Origin: Ramlibacter sp. | GTDB taxonomy: Bacteria; Pseudomonadota; Gammaproteobacteria; Burkholderiales; Burkholderiaceae_C | DNA length: 51,959 bases | Assembly (NCBI GenBank): GCA_021323335.1 | Contig: JAJTCN010000033.1 | Location: 1-51,959 of the forward strand | Direction of reading: 5' to 3' | Shown: one piece after another, positions 1 through 8,360 of the stretch | Layout: each line of letters opens with the position of its first letter | Position numbering within the stretch: position 1 is the first letter of the stretch | Program-made: the position numbers and the translations under genes | The notes under the pieces: generated by a model | Databases searched by the model: none | Told to the model about the DNA's origin: nothing | Seen by the model: only the letters and a program-made list of their open reading frames with translations

Positions 1-1302
1 GACAAGTTCGGCGTGGAGCCGACGCTGGGCAACCTGGTCTGGGACTGGCAGGAGAAGCTGGCGCAGCACAGCGACCCCGGCTACGCCGAGCGCGGCCAGT
101 TGACGGTGACCTACCTCACCGACGCCCACTGCGCCGCCGCGCGGCAGATCGCCGAGGACATGCGCGAATGCGGATTCGATGAGGTGGAGATCGATGCGGT
201 GGGGAACGTAGTCGGCAAATACCATCCGGCTCCCTCCCCCACTGGGGGAGGGCGGGGGTGGGGGCGCTACCTCCTCACCGGCTCCCACTACGACACCGTG
301 CGCAACGGCGGCAAGTACGACGGGCGCCTGGGCATCTTCACGCCGATGGCCTGCGTGCGCGAACTCGCGCGGGCCGGCCGGCGCCTGCCCTTCGGCATCG
401 AGGTGGTTGGCTTCGCCGAGGAGGAAGGGCAGCGCTACAAGGCCACCTTCCTCGGCTCCGGCGCCTTGATCGGGCACTTCAAACCGGCCTGGCTGGACCA
501 GAAGGACGCGCAGGGCATCACGATGCGCGAGGCGATGCGCCATGCCGGCCTGCCGGCGTCGGTGGAAGCGATAGCCCAGTTGCGGCGCGACCCGGCGCGC
601 TACCTGGGTTTCGTGGAAGTGCACATCGAGCAAGGTCCGGTGCTCAACGAGCTCGACATCCCGCTGGGCGTCGTCACCTCCATCAACGGCGGCGTGCGCT
701 ACCTGTGCGAAGTGACCGGCATGGCCAGCCACGCCGGGACGACGCCGATGCACAGCCGGCGCGACGCCGCGGTCGCGGTCGCGGAGCTGGCGCTGTTCGT
801 CGAGCAGCGCGCGAAGCGGGATGGCGATTCGGTCGGCACCATCGGCATCCTCGAGGTGCCGAACGGATCCACCAACGTCATCCCCGGGCGTTGCATCTTC
901 ACGCTGGACCTGCGGGCGCCGAACGACCCGCAGCGCGACGCGATGGTCGGCGACGTGCTGGCGAAGCTCAAGGAGATCTGCGAGCGGCGCGGCGTGCGCT
1001 ACGCGGTGGAGGAAACGATGCGCGCCGCCGCCGCGCCCAGCGCGCCGGCCTGGCAGGCCCGGTGGGAGCGCGCGGTGCAGGCGCTCGGCATCCCGCCCTA
1101 CCGCATGACCAGCGGCGCCGGCCACGACGCGATGAAGCTGCACGAGGTGATGCCGCAAGCGATGCTGTTCGTGCGCGGGCAGAACTCCGGCATCAGCCAC
1201 AACCCCCTGGAATCCACCACCAGCGACGACATGCAGCTGCTGGTGGAGGCCTTCCGCCACCTGCTGCACGAGCTGGCGGCCGAACTGGAAAGCGAACGAT
1301 GA
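1..1302 (+). CDS. Allantoate amidohydrolase-type M20 hydrolase, 5'-truncated by the window edge (probable C-terminal part of a uraD fusion)
   Basis: Zn-dependent M20-family hydrolase of the allantoate amidohydrolase / N-carbamoyl-amino-acid hydrolase group, which releases ammonia from allantoate in purine breakdown. Counting from the first GTG (position 13), family motifs are GSHYDTV (about 90-96), EEEGQRY (136-142), HIEQGPVL (204-211), SHAGTTPM (239-246), GAGHDA near 373 and SGISHNPLE near the C-terminus, covering the usual metal ligands. The frame is open to base 1. The residues before the hydrolase domain (DKFGVEPTLGN) look like the end of an OHCU decarboxylase (UraD) domain, so this is probably the back half of a fusion (inference). 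Residues 72-84 are a translated REP-like palindrome placed just before the first metal motif. The stop overlaps the next start (ATGA). Confidence 0.85.
   Translation, partial: DKFGVEPTLGNLVWDWQEKLAQHSDPGYAERGQLTVTYLTDAHCAAARQIAEDMRECGFDEVEIDAVGNVVGKYHPAPSPTGGGRGWGRYLLTGSHYDTVRNGGKYDGRLGIFTPMACVRELARAGRRLPFGIEVVGFAEEEGQRYKATFLGSGALIGHFKPAWLDQKDAQGITMREAMRHAGLPASVEAIAQLRRDPARYLGFVEVHIEQGPVLNELDIPLGVVTSINGGVRYLCEVTGMASHAGTTPMHSRRDAAVAVAELALFVEQRAKRDGDSVGTIGILEVPNGSTNVIPGRCIFTLDLRAPNDPQRDAMVGDVLAKLKEICERRGVRYAVEETMRAAAAPSAPAWQARWERAVQALGIPPYRMTSGAGHDAMKLHEVMPQAMLFVRGQNSGISHNPLESTTSDDMQLLVEAFRHLLHELAAELESER
230..264. repeat. REP-like palindrome inside the amidohydrolase gene
   Basis: A GC palindrome (TCCCTCCCCC ... 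GGGGGAGGG followed by a G-rich GGTGGGG tail). Near-identical cores occur between genes at 14901-14980, and related ones at 30728-30820, 32433-32470 and 38334-38372. Here it is read through in frame as Pro/Gly-rich residues. Its length and phase leave the reading frame intact. Confidence 0.75.
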
Positions 1303-2522
1303 GCGATTACGACAAACTGGATGCGTGGATCGACGCGCACTTCGACGAGGAGGTGCGCTTCCTGCAGGAGCTGGTGCGGGTTCCGACCGACACGCCCCCT
1401 GGCAACAACACGCCGCACGCCGACCGCACCGTCGACCTGCTGAAGGCCTTCGGCATGCAGGCCGAAATGTACCCGGTGCCGCAGGACGAAGTGCAGGCGC
1501 AGGGCCTGCAGTCCATCACCAACGTGGTGGTGCGCCGCCATTACGCGCCGGGTCGCACCATCGCCCTGAACGCCCACGGCGACGTGGTCCCGCCCGGCGA
1601 GGGCTGGACGAAGGACCCGTACGGCGGGGTGGTCGAGGACGGCATGCTCTACGGCCGCGCCGCGGCGGTGAGCAAGAGCGACTTCGCCAGCTTCACCTTC
1701 GCCGTGCGCGCGCTCGAATCGCTGCAGGCCAATCTGAAGGGCAACGTCGAACTGCACTTCACCTACGACGAGGAATTCGGCGGCGAGCTCGGCCCGGGCT
1801 GGTTGCTGAAGAAGAAGCTGACCAGGCCGGACCTGGTGATCGCCGCCGGCTTCAGCTACGAGGTGGTGACCGCGCACAACGGCTGCCTGCAGCTCGAAGT
1901 GACGGTGCACGGCAAGATGGCGCACGCCGCCATCCCGTCCACCGGCGTCGACGCCCTGCAGGGCGCGGTGCGGATCCTGAACGTGCTGTACGGCCAGAAC
2001 GCGATGTACCAGCAGGTCACCTCGCGCGTCGCGGGCATCACGCATCCCTACCTGAACGTCGGCCGCATCGAAGGCGGGACCAACACCAACGTCGTGCCGG
2101 GCAAGGTGGTGTTCAAGCTGGACCGCCGCATGATCCCCGAGGAGAACCCGGTGGAAGTGGAGGCGGCCATCCGCAAGGTGATCGAAGATGCCGCCGCCGG
2201 CTGCCCCGGCATCACGGTGGAGATCCGCCGGATCCTGCTGGCCCGGCCGCTGCAGCCGCTGCCCGGCAACCAGCCGCTGGTGGCCGCCATCCAGAAGCAC
2301 GGACGCGAGCTGTTCGGCCAGGACATCCCCGCCATGGGCACGCCGCTGTACACCGACGCCCGCCTCTATGGCGAAGCGGGCGTGCCGGCCGTCATCTACG
2401 GCGCGGGGCCGCGGACGGTGCTGGAATCGAACGCCAAGCGCGCCGACGAGCGCCTGCACCTGGAAGACCTGCGGCGTGCCACCAAGGTGGTGGCCCGCAC
2501 CCTGCGCGACCTGCTCTCGTGA
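1299..2522 (+). CDS. M20 family metallohydrolase (ArgE/DapE-like)
   Basis: A 407-residue M20 di-zinc hydrolase of the ArgE/DapE/CPG2 type, exact substrate unknown. Visible motifs are NAHGDVVPPGEGW (91-103, with first zinc ligand H93 and D95), TYDEEFGGE (155-163, general base and ligand glutamates) and a C-terminal TDARLYGEAGVPAVIYG segment. The usual bridging aspartate of GRGxxDMKGG is not evident: the segment reads GRAAAVSKSD with V124 at that place. The start is fixed by the ATGA overlap with the preceding amidohydrolase, and the next gene begins 2 bp after its stop, so the three are one operon. Context suggests a ureide or N-carbamoyl/N-acyl amino-acid substrate (inference). Confidence 0.8.
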   Translation: MSDYDKLDAWIDAHFDEEVRFLQELVRVPTDTPPGNNTPHADRTVDLLKAFGMQAEMYPVPQDEVQAQGLQSITNVVVRRHYAPGRTIALNAHGDVVPPGEGWTKDPYGGVVEDGMLYGRAAAVSKSDFASFTFAVRALESLQANLKGNVELHFTYDEEFGGELGPGWLLKKKLTRPDLVIAAGFSYEVVTAHNGCLQLEVTVHGKMAHAAIPSTGVDALQGAVRILNVLYGQNAMYQQVTSRVAGITHPYLNVGRIEGGTNTNVVPGKVVFKLDRRMIPEENPVEVEAAIRKVIEDAAAGCPGITVEIRRILLARPLQPLPGNQPLVAAIQKHGRELFGQDIPAMGTPLYTDARLYGEAGVPAVIYGAGPRTVLESNAKRADERLHLEDLRRATKVVARTLRDLLS

Positions 2523-2524
2523 CG

Positions 2525-3454
2525 ATGCGCATCCTCACCCACAGCGGCTCCTTCCACGCCGACGACGTGTTCGGCGTTGCCGTGCTGGCCGCGCTGCACC
2601 CGGACCACACCCTGGCCCGCACGCGCGACATGGCGCTGATCGCCGAGGCCGATTTCGCGGTGGACGTGGGCGGCGAATGGGACGCGGCGCGTGGCCGCTT
2701 CGACCATCACCAGCGCGGCTTCGACGGCGCGCGCGAGGGCGGCGAGGGCTATGCCAGCGCCGGCCTGGTCTGGCGTGAATACGGCGCCGCGTATGTGCGC
2801 CAAGTCGCGACTGCCATGGGCGCTCCGCTGGGCGATGCGGCGATCGCCGGCATCGCCGCCGACCTCGACGCTTCGCTGGTGCGCTACCTCGACATGGTGG
2901 ACACCGGCGCGGCGATGGTGGCGCCCGGCGTTTTCGGCCTGTCCAGCCAGGTGGCCGCCTTGAACAGCACCTGGATCGAGGAACAAGGTCTCTCGACCGA
3001 AGCACGCGGCGCGCTGCAGCTGGAGCGGTTCCGCGAAGCGATGGCGATGGTGCAGCGCTACCTGCAGCGACTGGTGTTGCGGCGCGTGGGCCAGGAGCTG
3101 GCCGCGGACCGCGTTCGCGCGGCGCCACGCCTGCTGGGTGGCCGGGTGCTGCACCTGGCCGAGGGCGGGATGCCCTGGACGAAGGTCGTGCTGGACGAGA
3201 TGCCGGAAGTGCTGTTCGTGCTGTACCCGGAGTCGGACGACCAGGGCGAGCGCTACGTGCTGCGGACGGTGCCCGTGAAGGCGGAATCGTTCGAAGCGCG
3301 GCGCGATCTGCCGCGGGCGTGGGCCGGCTTGCGGGACGCGCAACTGGCGCAAGCCAGCGGCGTCTTCGACGCGCTCTTTTGCCACACCAATGTGTTCATC
3401 GCGGTGGCGCGGAGTTTCGAGGGGGCGTTGAAGCTGGCGGAACTTGCGTTGTGA
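2525..3454 (+). CDS. MYG1 family protein (UPF0160, DHH-like phosphoesterase fold)
   Basis: A 309-residue protein matching the MYG1/GAMM1 family, predicted metal-dependent nucleases/phosphoesterases; the eukaryotic member is a mitochondrial/nuclear RNA exonuclease. The N-terminus has HSGSFHADDVFGVA (residues 5-18), followed by DVGGEWD and the RFDHHQRGF motif near residue 60. The His/Asp pairs are the predicted metal ligands. The ATG at 2525 follows the previous stop by 2 bp. A GTG at 2519 is possible but would overlap the upstream gene. It is last in the operon and is followed by a long inverted repeat. Its link to ureide catabolism is unknown. Confidence 0.85.
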   Translation: MRILTHSGSFHADDVFGVAVLAALHPDHTLARTRDMALIAEADFAVDVGGEWDAARGRFDHHQRGFDGAREGGEGYASAGLVWREYGAAYVRQVATAMGAPLGDAAIAGIAADLDASLVRYLDMVDTGAAMVAPGVFGLSSQVAALNSTWIEEQGLSTEARGALQLERFREAMAMVQRYLQRLVLRRVGQELAADRVRAAPRLLGGRVLHLAEGGMPWTKVVLDEMPEVLFVLYPESDDQGERYVLRTVPVKAESFEARRDLPRAWAGLRDAQLAQASGVFDALFCHTNVFIAVARSFEGALKLAELAL

Positions 3455-3467
3455 GTGTCGGGGTGCT

Positions 3468-3557
3468 CACCGGGGTTCGGGCTTCGCCGCTCACCGCCGG
3501 CCTACGGAGGCCCGGGTTCTCGTAGGCCGGCGGTGAGCGCGAAGCCGAACCCCGGTG
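3468..3557. repeat. Long inverted repeat between convergent genes
   Basis: Two arms of about 36 bp (3468-3505 and 3522-3557; the outer ends read CACCGGGGTTCGG and CCGAACCCCGGTG, the inner ends CCGGCCTAC and GTAGGCCGG) flank a 16-bp loop. Related elements occur at 21765-21800, 38008-38098, 46248-46321 and 50595-50623. The position between convergent stops (3454 and 3567) suggests a bidirectional transcription stop as well as a dispersed repeat. Confidence 0.85.
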
Positions 3558-3566
3558 ATCCGTCCC

Positions 3567-4544
3567 TTACACCGCCCCCTGCGTATTCACATACAACGCA
3601 TAGATCGAATGGCTCGCCGCCATGAACAGGCGGTTGCGGTGCCTGCCGCCGAAGCAGACGTTCGCGCACCGCTCCGGCAGATGGATGTGCGCGATGGCGG
3701 TGCCGTCGGGCGCGAACACGCGCACGCCATCCAGCGCCTCGAGGTCGGCACCCACCGATCCATTGCTGCCGAAGCCACACCACAGGTTGCCCTCGACGTC
3801 GACGCGAAAGCCGTCGAACGCGCCCGGCCCCTTGGCATCGGCGGCGATCCGCTTGTTGCCCAACTTGCCGTCGGCCGCATGGTCATACGCCCAGATGCGG
3901 CGATGCGGGACGGCGCGGCTCTCCACCACGTACAGGATCTTCTCGTCGGGTGAGAACGCCAGGCCGTTGGGCGCCTGCAGGTCGGTGATCGCCTGCTGCA
4001 GCTTGCCATCGGGCCCGATGCGGTACACCGCGTGCGGCAATTCGGCCTCCGCCGGTTCGCCCTCCCAGTAGCCGGAGATGCCGAAGCTCGGGTCGGTGAA
4101 CCACACGCTGCCGTCGCGCGCGCAGACGATGTCGTTGGGAGAGTTCAGGCGCTTGCCTTCGTAGCGGTCCGCCAGCACCGTGAGGCTGCCGTCGTATTCG
4201 GTGCGCGTGACGCGGCGCGCCAGGTGCTCGCAGGTCAGCAGCCGGCCCTGCCGGTCACGGAAGTTGCCGTTGGCGTTGTTCGACGGCGCGCGGAAGTCGC
4301 TGAGCGCGCCCGACGCTTCGTCCCAGCGCACGATGCGGTTGTTGGGAATGTCGGAGACCAGCAGGTAGCGGCCGTCGCCGAACCACACCGGCCCCTCGGC
4401 CCAGCGCAGTCCCGTGGCCAGCCGTTCCACCGAAGCACTGAACAGGCGCAGCTTGAGGAAGCGCTCGTCGAGCACCTCGATGCGCGGGTCGGGATAGCGG
4501 GAGCTGGGTTCGAAGCGCGCGCTGGCGCCGTCGGGGGCATTCAT
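3567..4544 (-). CDS. SMP-30/gluconolactonase family lactonase
   Basis: A 325-residue six-bladed beta-propeller lactonase of the SMP-30/gluconolactonase/LRE family. Conserved metal and active-site positions are visible: E50 in AEGPVW, N137 in NSPNDIV, N193 in NGLAFSPDE and D244 in DGFRVDVEGNLW. These enzymes open aldono- or aldaro-lactones. Since uronate dehydrogenase (8361-9179) makes aldarolactones and the same cluster encodes glucarate and galactarate dehydratases, hydrolysis of glucaro-/galactarolactone is the likely job (inference). It is the last gene of the minus-strand operon, 9 bp after the dehydrogenase stop. Confidence 0.88.
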   Translation of the reverse strand: MNAPDGASARFEPSSRYPDPRIEVLDERFLKLRLFSASVERLATGLRWAEGPVWFGDGRYLLVSDIPNNRIVRWDEASGALSDFRAPSNNANGNFRDRQGRLLTCEHLARRVTRTEYDGSLTVLADRYEGKRLNSPNDIVCARDGSVWFTDPSFGISGYWEGEPAEAELPHAVYRIGPDGKLQQAITDLQAPNGLAFSPDEKILYVVESRAVPHRRIWAYDHAADGKLGNKRIAADAKGPGAFDGFRVDVEGNLWCGFGSNGSVGADLEALDGVRVFAPDGTAIAHIHLPERCANVCFGGRHRNRLFMAASHSIYALYVNTQGAV

Positions 4545-4553
4545 CCGGTCACC

Positions 4554-5552
4554 TCAGGCTGCATGGAGAAGGTGCAGGCGCGTCGCCTGCGCCGGGTTGA
4601 GCGCGCCGACAGGCATGCGGCCGGCCAGCAGTTCGGCCAACTGTGCCACGGTTTCGCGCGACTGGTGTTCCGCCGCCTCCGGCGTGAGCCCCGCGATGTG
4701 GGGCGTGGCCAGCACCAGCGGATGGCGCGCGAGCGCCGGTGACGGCATCTGGTCCGGCGCCCGACCGACGTCCATCGCACAGCCTGCCAGCCGCCCGGCG
4801 TCCAGCGCCTGCAGCAGCGCCGCCTCGTCCACCAGCTCGCCGCGCGAGGCATTGATGAAGAAGGCGTCCGGCTTCATGGCGGCGAAGCGGCCGGCGTCCA
4901 TCAGGTTCTCGGTCTGGGCGTTGGCCGGCGCGAGGCACACCACGTGGTCGGCCTGGGGCAGCAGTTGCTCCAGCGGCAGCAGCGTGGCCGGCGCATCCAC
5001 GGCGCCGGCGAAAGGATCGCTCACGACGACGCGCATGCCCAGGGCCGCGCCCAGCTCGCCGAGCCTGCGGCCGATGACGCCGTAGCCGATGATGCCGAGC
5101 GTCGCGCCGCGCAGTTCGCGGCCCATGCGCACCACCGGCGGCACGCCGCTGCGATAGGCATGCACGGCAGCGGCCTGGTAGCGGGCCAGCGAGATCATCG
5201 CGCCGACGATCCACTCGGCGACCGAATTGGCGAAGCCGGGGCTGGCGTGCGTCACCAGGATGCCAGCGGCGCTGGCCGCAGGAATGTCCACGTTGCGCAC
5301 GTCGACCGCGCAGCGCTGGAACACCGCCAGGCCGGGCAATTGCGCGAACAGCGTGGCGGGCGCGGCGGCCTGCCGGTCGCTGATGATCACCCGGCAGTCG
5401 CGCGCGGCATCTACCAATGCGTCGCCGATCAGTGGCTCCTCGCCAGGGTTCAGCCGCACCTCCGCGATCTCCTGCAGTGCCGCCAGCGCCCTCGCCCCGT
5501 AGTAGTAGCGGCGGGCCGTTTCCCCGTGGGTGAGCAGCACGCGCGGCTTCAT
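4554..5552 (-). CDS. D-2-hydroxyacid dehydrogenase (NAD(P)-binding)
   Basis: A 332-residue member of the D-isomer-specific 2-hydroxyacid dehydrogenase family. The Rossmann motif GYGVIG lies at 156-161, the substrate-binding arginine R237 is in NASRGEL and the catalytic histidine H285 is in TPHIAG. The usual DVFxxEP motif reads DVGRAPDQ, so the catalytic glutamate place is P266 with D267 next to it; the clade may use the aspartate or may not be a classical dehydrogenase. The ATG at 5552 lies 8 bp after the dctM stop. Because dctM is frameshifted, its N-terminal frame runs on in phase into this gene with no stop; the ATG here begins the homologous region and is the preferred start. Confidence 0.82.
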   Translation of the reverse strand: MKPRVLLTHGETARRYYYGARALAALQEIAEVRLNPGEEPLIGDALVDAARDCRVIISDRQAAAPATLFAQLPGLAVFQRCAVDVRNVDIPAASAAGILVTHASPGFANSVAEWIVGAMISLARYQAAAVHAYRSGVPPVVRMGRELRGATLGIIGYGVIGRRLGELGAALGMRVVVSDPFAGAVDAPATLLPLEQLLPQADHVVCLAPANAQTENLMDAGRFAAMKPDAFFINASRGELVDEAALLQALDAGRLAGCAMDVGRAPDQMPSPALARHPLVLATPHIAGLTPEAAEHQSRETVAQLAELLAGRMPVGALNPAQATRLHLLHAA

Positions 5553-5560
5553 GGCGGCGC

Positions 5561-6746
5561 TCACTTGAACATCAGGTTGGGCAGCCACAGCGAGATGGCG
5601 GGCACGTAGGTCACGAGCGCCAGCACCAGCAGCAGCGCGCCGAAGAACGGGTAGAGCGCCTTCACCACCACCTCGATCTTCAGCTTGGCGACGGCACTGC
5701 CCACGAAGAGCACCGCGCCGACGGGGGGCGTCAGCAGACCGATGCCGAGGTTCACCATCATGATCATGCCGAAATGCACCGGGTCGACGCCGAGCTTCAC
5801 CACCATCGGCAGCAGGATGGGCGTGAGGATCAGGATCAGCGGCGCCATGTCCGATCTGCATCAGCGTCATCAGGTAGCCAAAGGCCGCCGCGAAGCCGAT
5901 CAGGATCATCACGATCGACACCGTCTTGACCGTCCGGTGCAGCAGCCTGGGCAGCTCGCGCCACTTGTAGTCGCGGTAGATGAACATCGTGACGAAGAAG
6001 GCCCACACCACCGCGATGGAAGCCGACTCGGTGGCGGTGAACACGCCGGTGAGGATGCCGCCCAGGATGATGAACAGCGTGGCCAGGCCCCACAGCGCCT
6101 CGACGCAGATGCGCAGCGCCTGCTTCAGCGGGATCACCTCGCCCTTGGGGAAGTTGCGCTTCCTGGCGATGACCAGGCACAGGGCCGCCAGCGTCAGGCC
6201 GAGCAGCAGCCCCGGCAGCACCCCCGCCATGAACAGCGCCCCGATCGAGACGGTGCCGCCGGCCGCCAGCGAATAGATCACCGCGTTGTGGCTGGGCGGG
6301 ATCAGGATGGCCTGCACCGAGCCGCTCACGGTGACGGCGGTGGCGAAGTCGCGCGGATAGCCCTTGCGCTCCATTTCCGGGATCAGCACCGAACCGATCG
6401 ACGCCGTGTCGGCCACCGAGGAGCCCGAGATCGCGCCGAAGAAGGTGGAGGCCAGGATGTTCACCAGCGACAGGCCGCCGCGGATGAAACCCACCAGCAC
6501 GCCTGCGAAGGCCACCAGCCGGCGCGACATGCCGCCTTCCGCCATGATGGCGCCGGCCAGCACGAAGAAGGGGATGGCCAGCAGCGAGAACTTGTTGACG
6601 CCGGAGGCGATCTGGATCATCACCGCATCCAGCGGCAGCTCCATCCAGAGCGCGCCGGCCAGCGCCGCCAGCCCCAGCGCATAGGCCACCGGCACGCCGA
6701 CGATCATGAACAGGAAGAAGCTTCCGAGCAGGACGAACGTGTCCAT
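5561..6746 (-). pseudogene. dctM: TRAP transporter large permease DctM, frameshifted with internal deletion
   Basis: Large (12-helix) membrane subunit of a TRAP transporter. The first ~297 residues read normally from ATG 6746 (MDTFVLLGSFF..., PFFVLAGAIM, SGSSVADTASIGSVLIPEM, IPPSHN). Near 5849-5857 the frame is lost: DctM-like sequence resumes in another frame at MAPLILILTPILLP and continues 95 residues to the stop at 5561. The joined pieces total about 392 residues against ~425 normal. The missing stretch is the loop and helix before the conserved MDMAPLI segment, so about 100 bp are deleted with loss of phase. This is either a real null mutation or an assembly error. The ATG overlaps the dctQ stop by 1 bp. 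Confidence 0.82.
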
Positions 6747-7276
6747 CAGATGGCCTCCTCCGCGATGCCGGGCTCGTGGTCGAAGGTGCAGATCGGCCGG
6801 TGGTGCTGCGAGCCGAACACCATGTGCTCCAGCACGAACAGCACCGTGACCAGGCTGCCCAGCGGCAGCGCGAGGTAGGTCACGCCCACCGGCAGCCACG
6901 GCAGCTCGCTGATGGTCTGGCCCATCATGCCTTGCACCAGCTGGAAGCCCCACACCACGACGAAGCCGCTGACGGCCAGCATCGCCAGGTGCACGATCCA
7001 GGAGCAGCCTGCTTGCAGGACGCGGGGCAGGCGGTCCGTCAGCATCTGCACCGCGATGTGCGCGCCGGCCCGATAGGCGGCTGCGGCGCCGAAGAAGGTG
7101 AACACCACCATCATCAGGATGGCGATGGGCTCCGGCCATTGCGCCCCGAAGCCGAAGACGTAGCGGGCGACGACGCCGACCGGGATGACGAGGCACATCA
7201 CCATGAGCGCCACGCCGGCGATCCAGATGCAGGCGAGGTACAGCGCGTCCAGCAGGCGGACGACGGGATGGGTCAT
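6746..7276 (-). CDS. dctQ: TRAP transporter small permease DctQ
   Basis: A 176-residue inner-membrane protein with four hydrophobic segments (about 8-35, 47-70, 88-112 and 128-150), typical of the DctQ small subunit that bridges receptor and large permease in Na+-coupled TRAP uptake. The motif ARYVFGFGAQWPEPIA matches the family pattern R(Y/F)xFxxxxxWxEE, here with the second Glu replaced. It is placed between dctP and dctM as in most TRAP operons, and its stop shares one base with the dctM start. A C-terminal hydrophilic tail follows the last helix. It may have no working partner if dctM is truly broken. Confidence 0.88.
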   Translation of the reverse strand: MTHPVVRLLDALYLACIWIAGVALMVMCLVIPVGVVARYVFGFGAQWPEPIAILMMVVFTFFGAAAAYRAGAHIAVQMLTDRLPRVLQAGCSWIVHLAMLAVSGFVVVWGFQLVQGMMGQTISELPWLPVGVTYLALPLGSLVTVLFVLEHMVFGSQHHRPICTFDHEPGIAEEAI

Positions 7277-7292
7277 GGCGGTTCCGTGAAAA

Positions 7293-7316
7293 GGCCGCCT
7301 GCGCGGGCAGGCGGCC
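7293..7316 (-). terminator. GC hairpin between dctP and dctQ
   Basis: A perfect 10-bp stem (GGCCGCCTGC / GCAGGCGGCC) with a 4-base loop lies 19 bp downstream of the dctP stop on the minus strand. No U-run follows, so it is more likely a processing or attenuation hairpin that raises dctP expression relative to the permease genes. Confidence 0.55.
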
Positions 7317-7334
7317 GGTCGGTTGCGGGAAGCC

Positions 7335-8318
7335 TTACTTGACGTCGTTGATGCGCTGCATCAGCGAGGTGAACTGCGCGCCGTACTTGGCGCGCACCGG
7401 CGCCGTGGCGTCGTAGAAGGGCTTGGTGTCGGTGTTGATGAACTCGATGCCCGCCGCCTTGAGCTTGCCGGTGTACTCGGCGACGCTCTTGTCCCACAGG
7501 CCGCGCTGCTCCATCTGCGCCTCGCGCGAGAACTTCTTCACCAGCGCCTGCTCGTCCTTCGACAGCTTGTCCCAGGTCACCTTCGACATCACGAAGATCT
7601 CCGGGATGATCAGGTGGTTGGTCTGCGTGTAGTACTTGACGGTGGTGTACTGGTTGGAGGTGAACAGCGTCGGCGGGTTGTTCTCGGCGCCGTCGATCAC
7701 GCCGGTCTGCAGCGCGCCGAAGACCTCGGTGTGGCCCATCGAGATGCCGTTGCCGCCCATGGCGTTCATCGTGTCGACGAACAGCGGGTTGCCCATCATG
7801 CGGATCTTCTGGCCCTTCAGGTCCTCGGGCTTGCGCACCGGCTTCTTGGTGTACAGGCTGCGCGAACCGGAGTCCATGTAGCCCAGGGCCACCAGGCGCG
7901 CCGGGCTGTTGGTGATCTTTTCCAGGATCTCGGCGCCGATCGGGCCGTCGATGACCTTGCGCATGTGCGCCTCGTCGCGGAAGACGAACGGCATGTTGAA
8001 GACGTTGACGTCCGGCACCACGGGGCCGAGCACGCCCAGCGAGATGCGGGCGATCTGGATGGCGCCCACCTGCGTCTGCTCCACCACTTCCTTCTCGCTG
8101 CCCAGCACGCCGCCGGGGAACATCTGCAGCTTGATGCGGCCCTTGGTCGCGGTCTCGAGCTTCTTGCCCAGGTTCTCGATGGCCACCACGTTGGGGTAGC
8201 CGGCGGGGTGCACGTCGGACGCCTTGAGCGTGATGGTGCCTTGCGCGGCGGCGGACCAGGCCGCGCCGGCCATGGCCGCGGCCGCGGCGAGCTGGATGAT
8301 GTGACGACGCTTCTGCAT
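7335..8318 (-). CDS. dctP: TRAP transporter substrate-binding protein DctP
   Basis: A 327-residue periplasmic receptor of the DctP family that captures organic acids and hands them to the DctQM permease. A signal peptide is visible (MQKRRHIIQLAAAAAMAGAAW, cleavage after SAAAQG). Family signatures include the PGGVLGSEKEVVEQTQ region, the conserved arginine segment QKIRMMGNPLF, and GVIDGAENN. The start at 8318 is chosen over an upstream ATG (8339) because AAGGAGAC lies just before it. The neighbours (uronate dehydrogenase, lactonase, aldarate dehydratases) argue for uronate or aldarate uptake (inference). Confidence 0.9.
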   Translation of the reverse strand: MQKRRHIIQLAAAAAMAGAAWSAAAQGTITLKASDVHPAGYPNVVAIENLGKKLETATKGRIKLQMFPGGVLGSEKEVVEQTQVGAIQIARISLGVLGPVVPDVNVFNMPFVFRDEAHMRKVIDGPIGAEILEKITNSPARLVALGYMDSGSRSLYTKKPVRKPEDLKGQKIRMMGNPLFVDTMNAMGGNGISMGHTEVFGALQTGVIDGAENNPPTLFTSNQYTTVKYYTQTNHLIIPEIFVMSKVTWDKLSKDEQALVKKFSREAQMEQRGLWDKSVAEYTGKLKAAGIEFINTDTKPFYDATAPVRAKYGAQFTSLMQRINDVK

Positions 8319-8360
8319 GCTTGTCTCCTTGGGGTTCACGGTTGGCTTTGCGGCCGGGGG

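Noticed and set aside
4554..7196. An 880-codon open frame that looks like a DctQ/DctM-dehydrogenase fusion protein
   Set aside because: It results from the dctM frameshift: the middle ~95 residues are Arg/Pro/Gly-rich out-of-frame sequence while true DctM continues in another frame.
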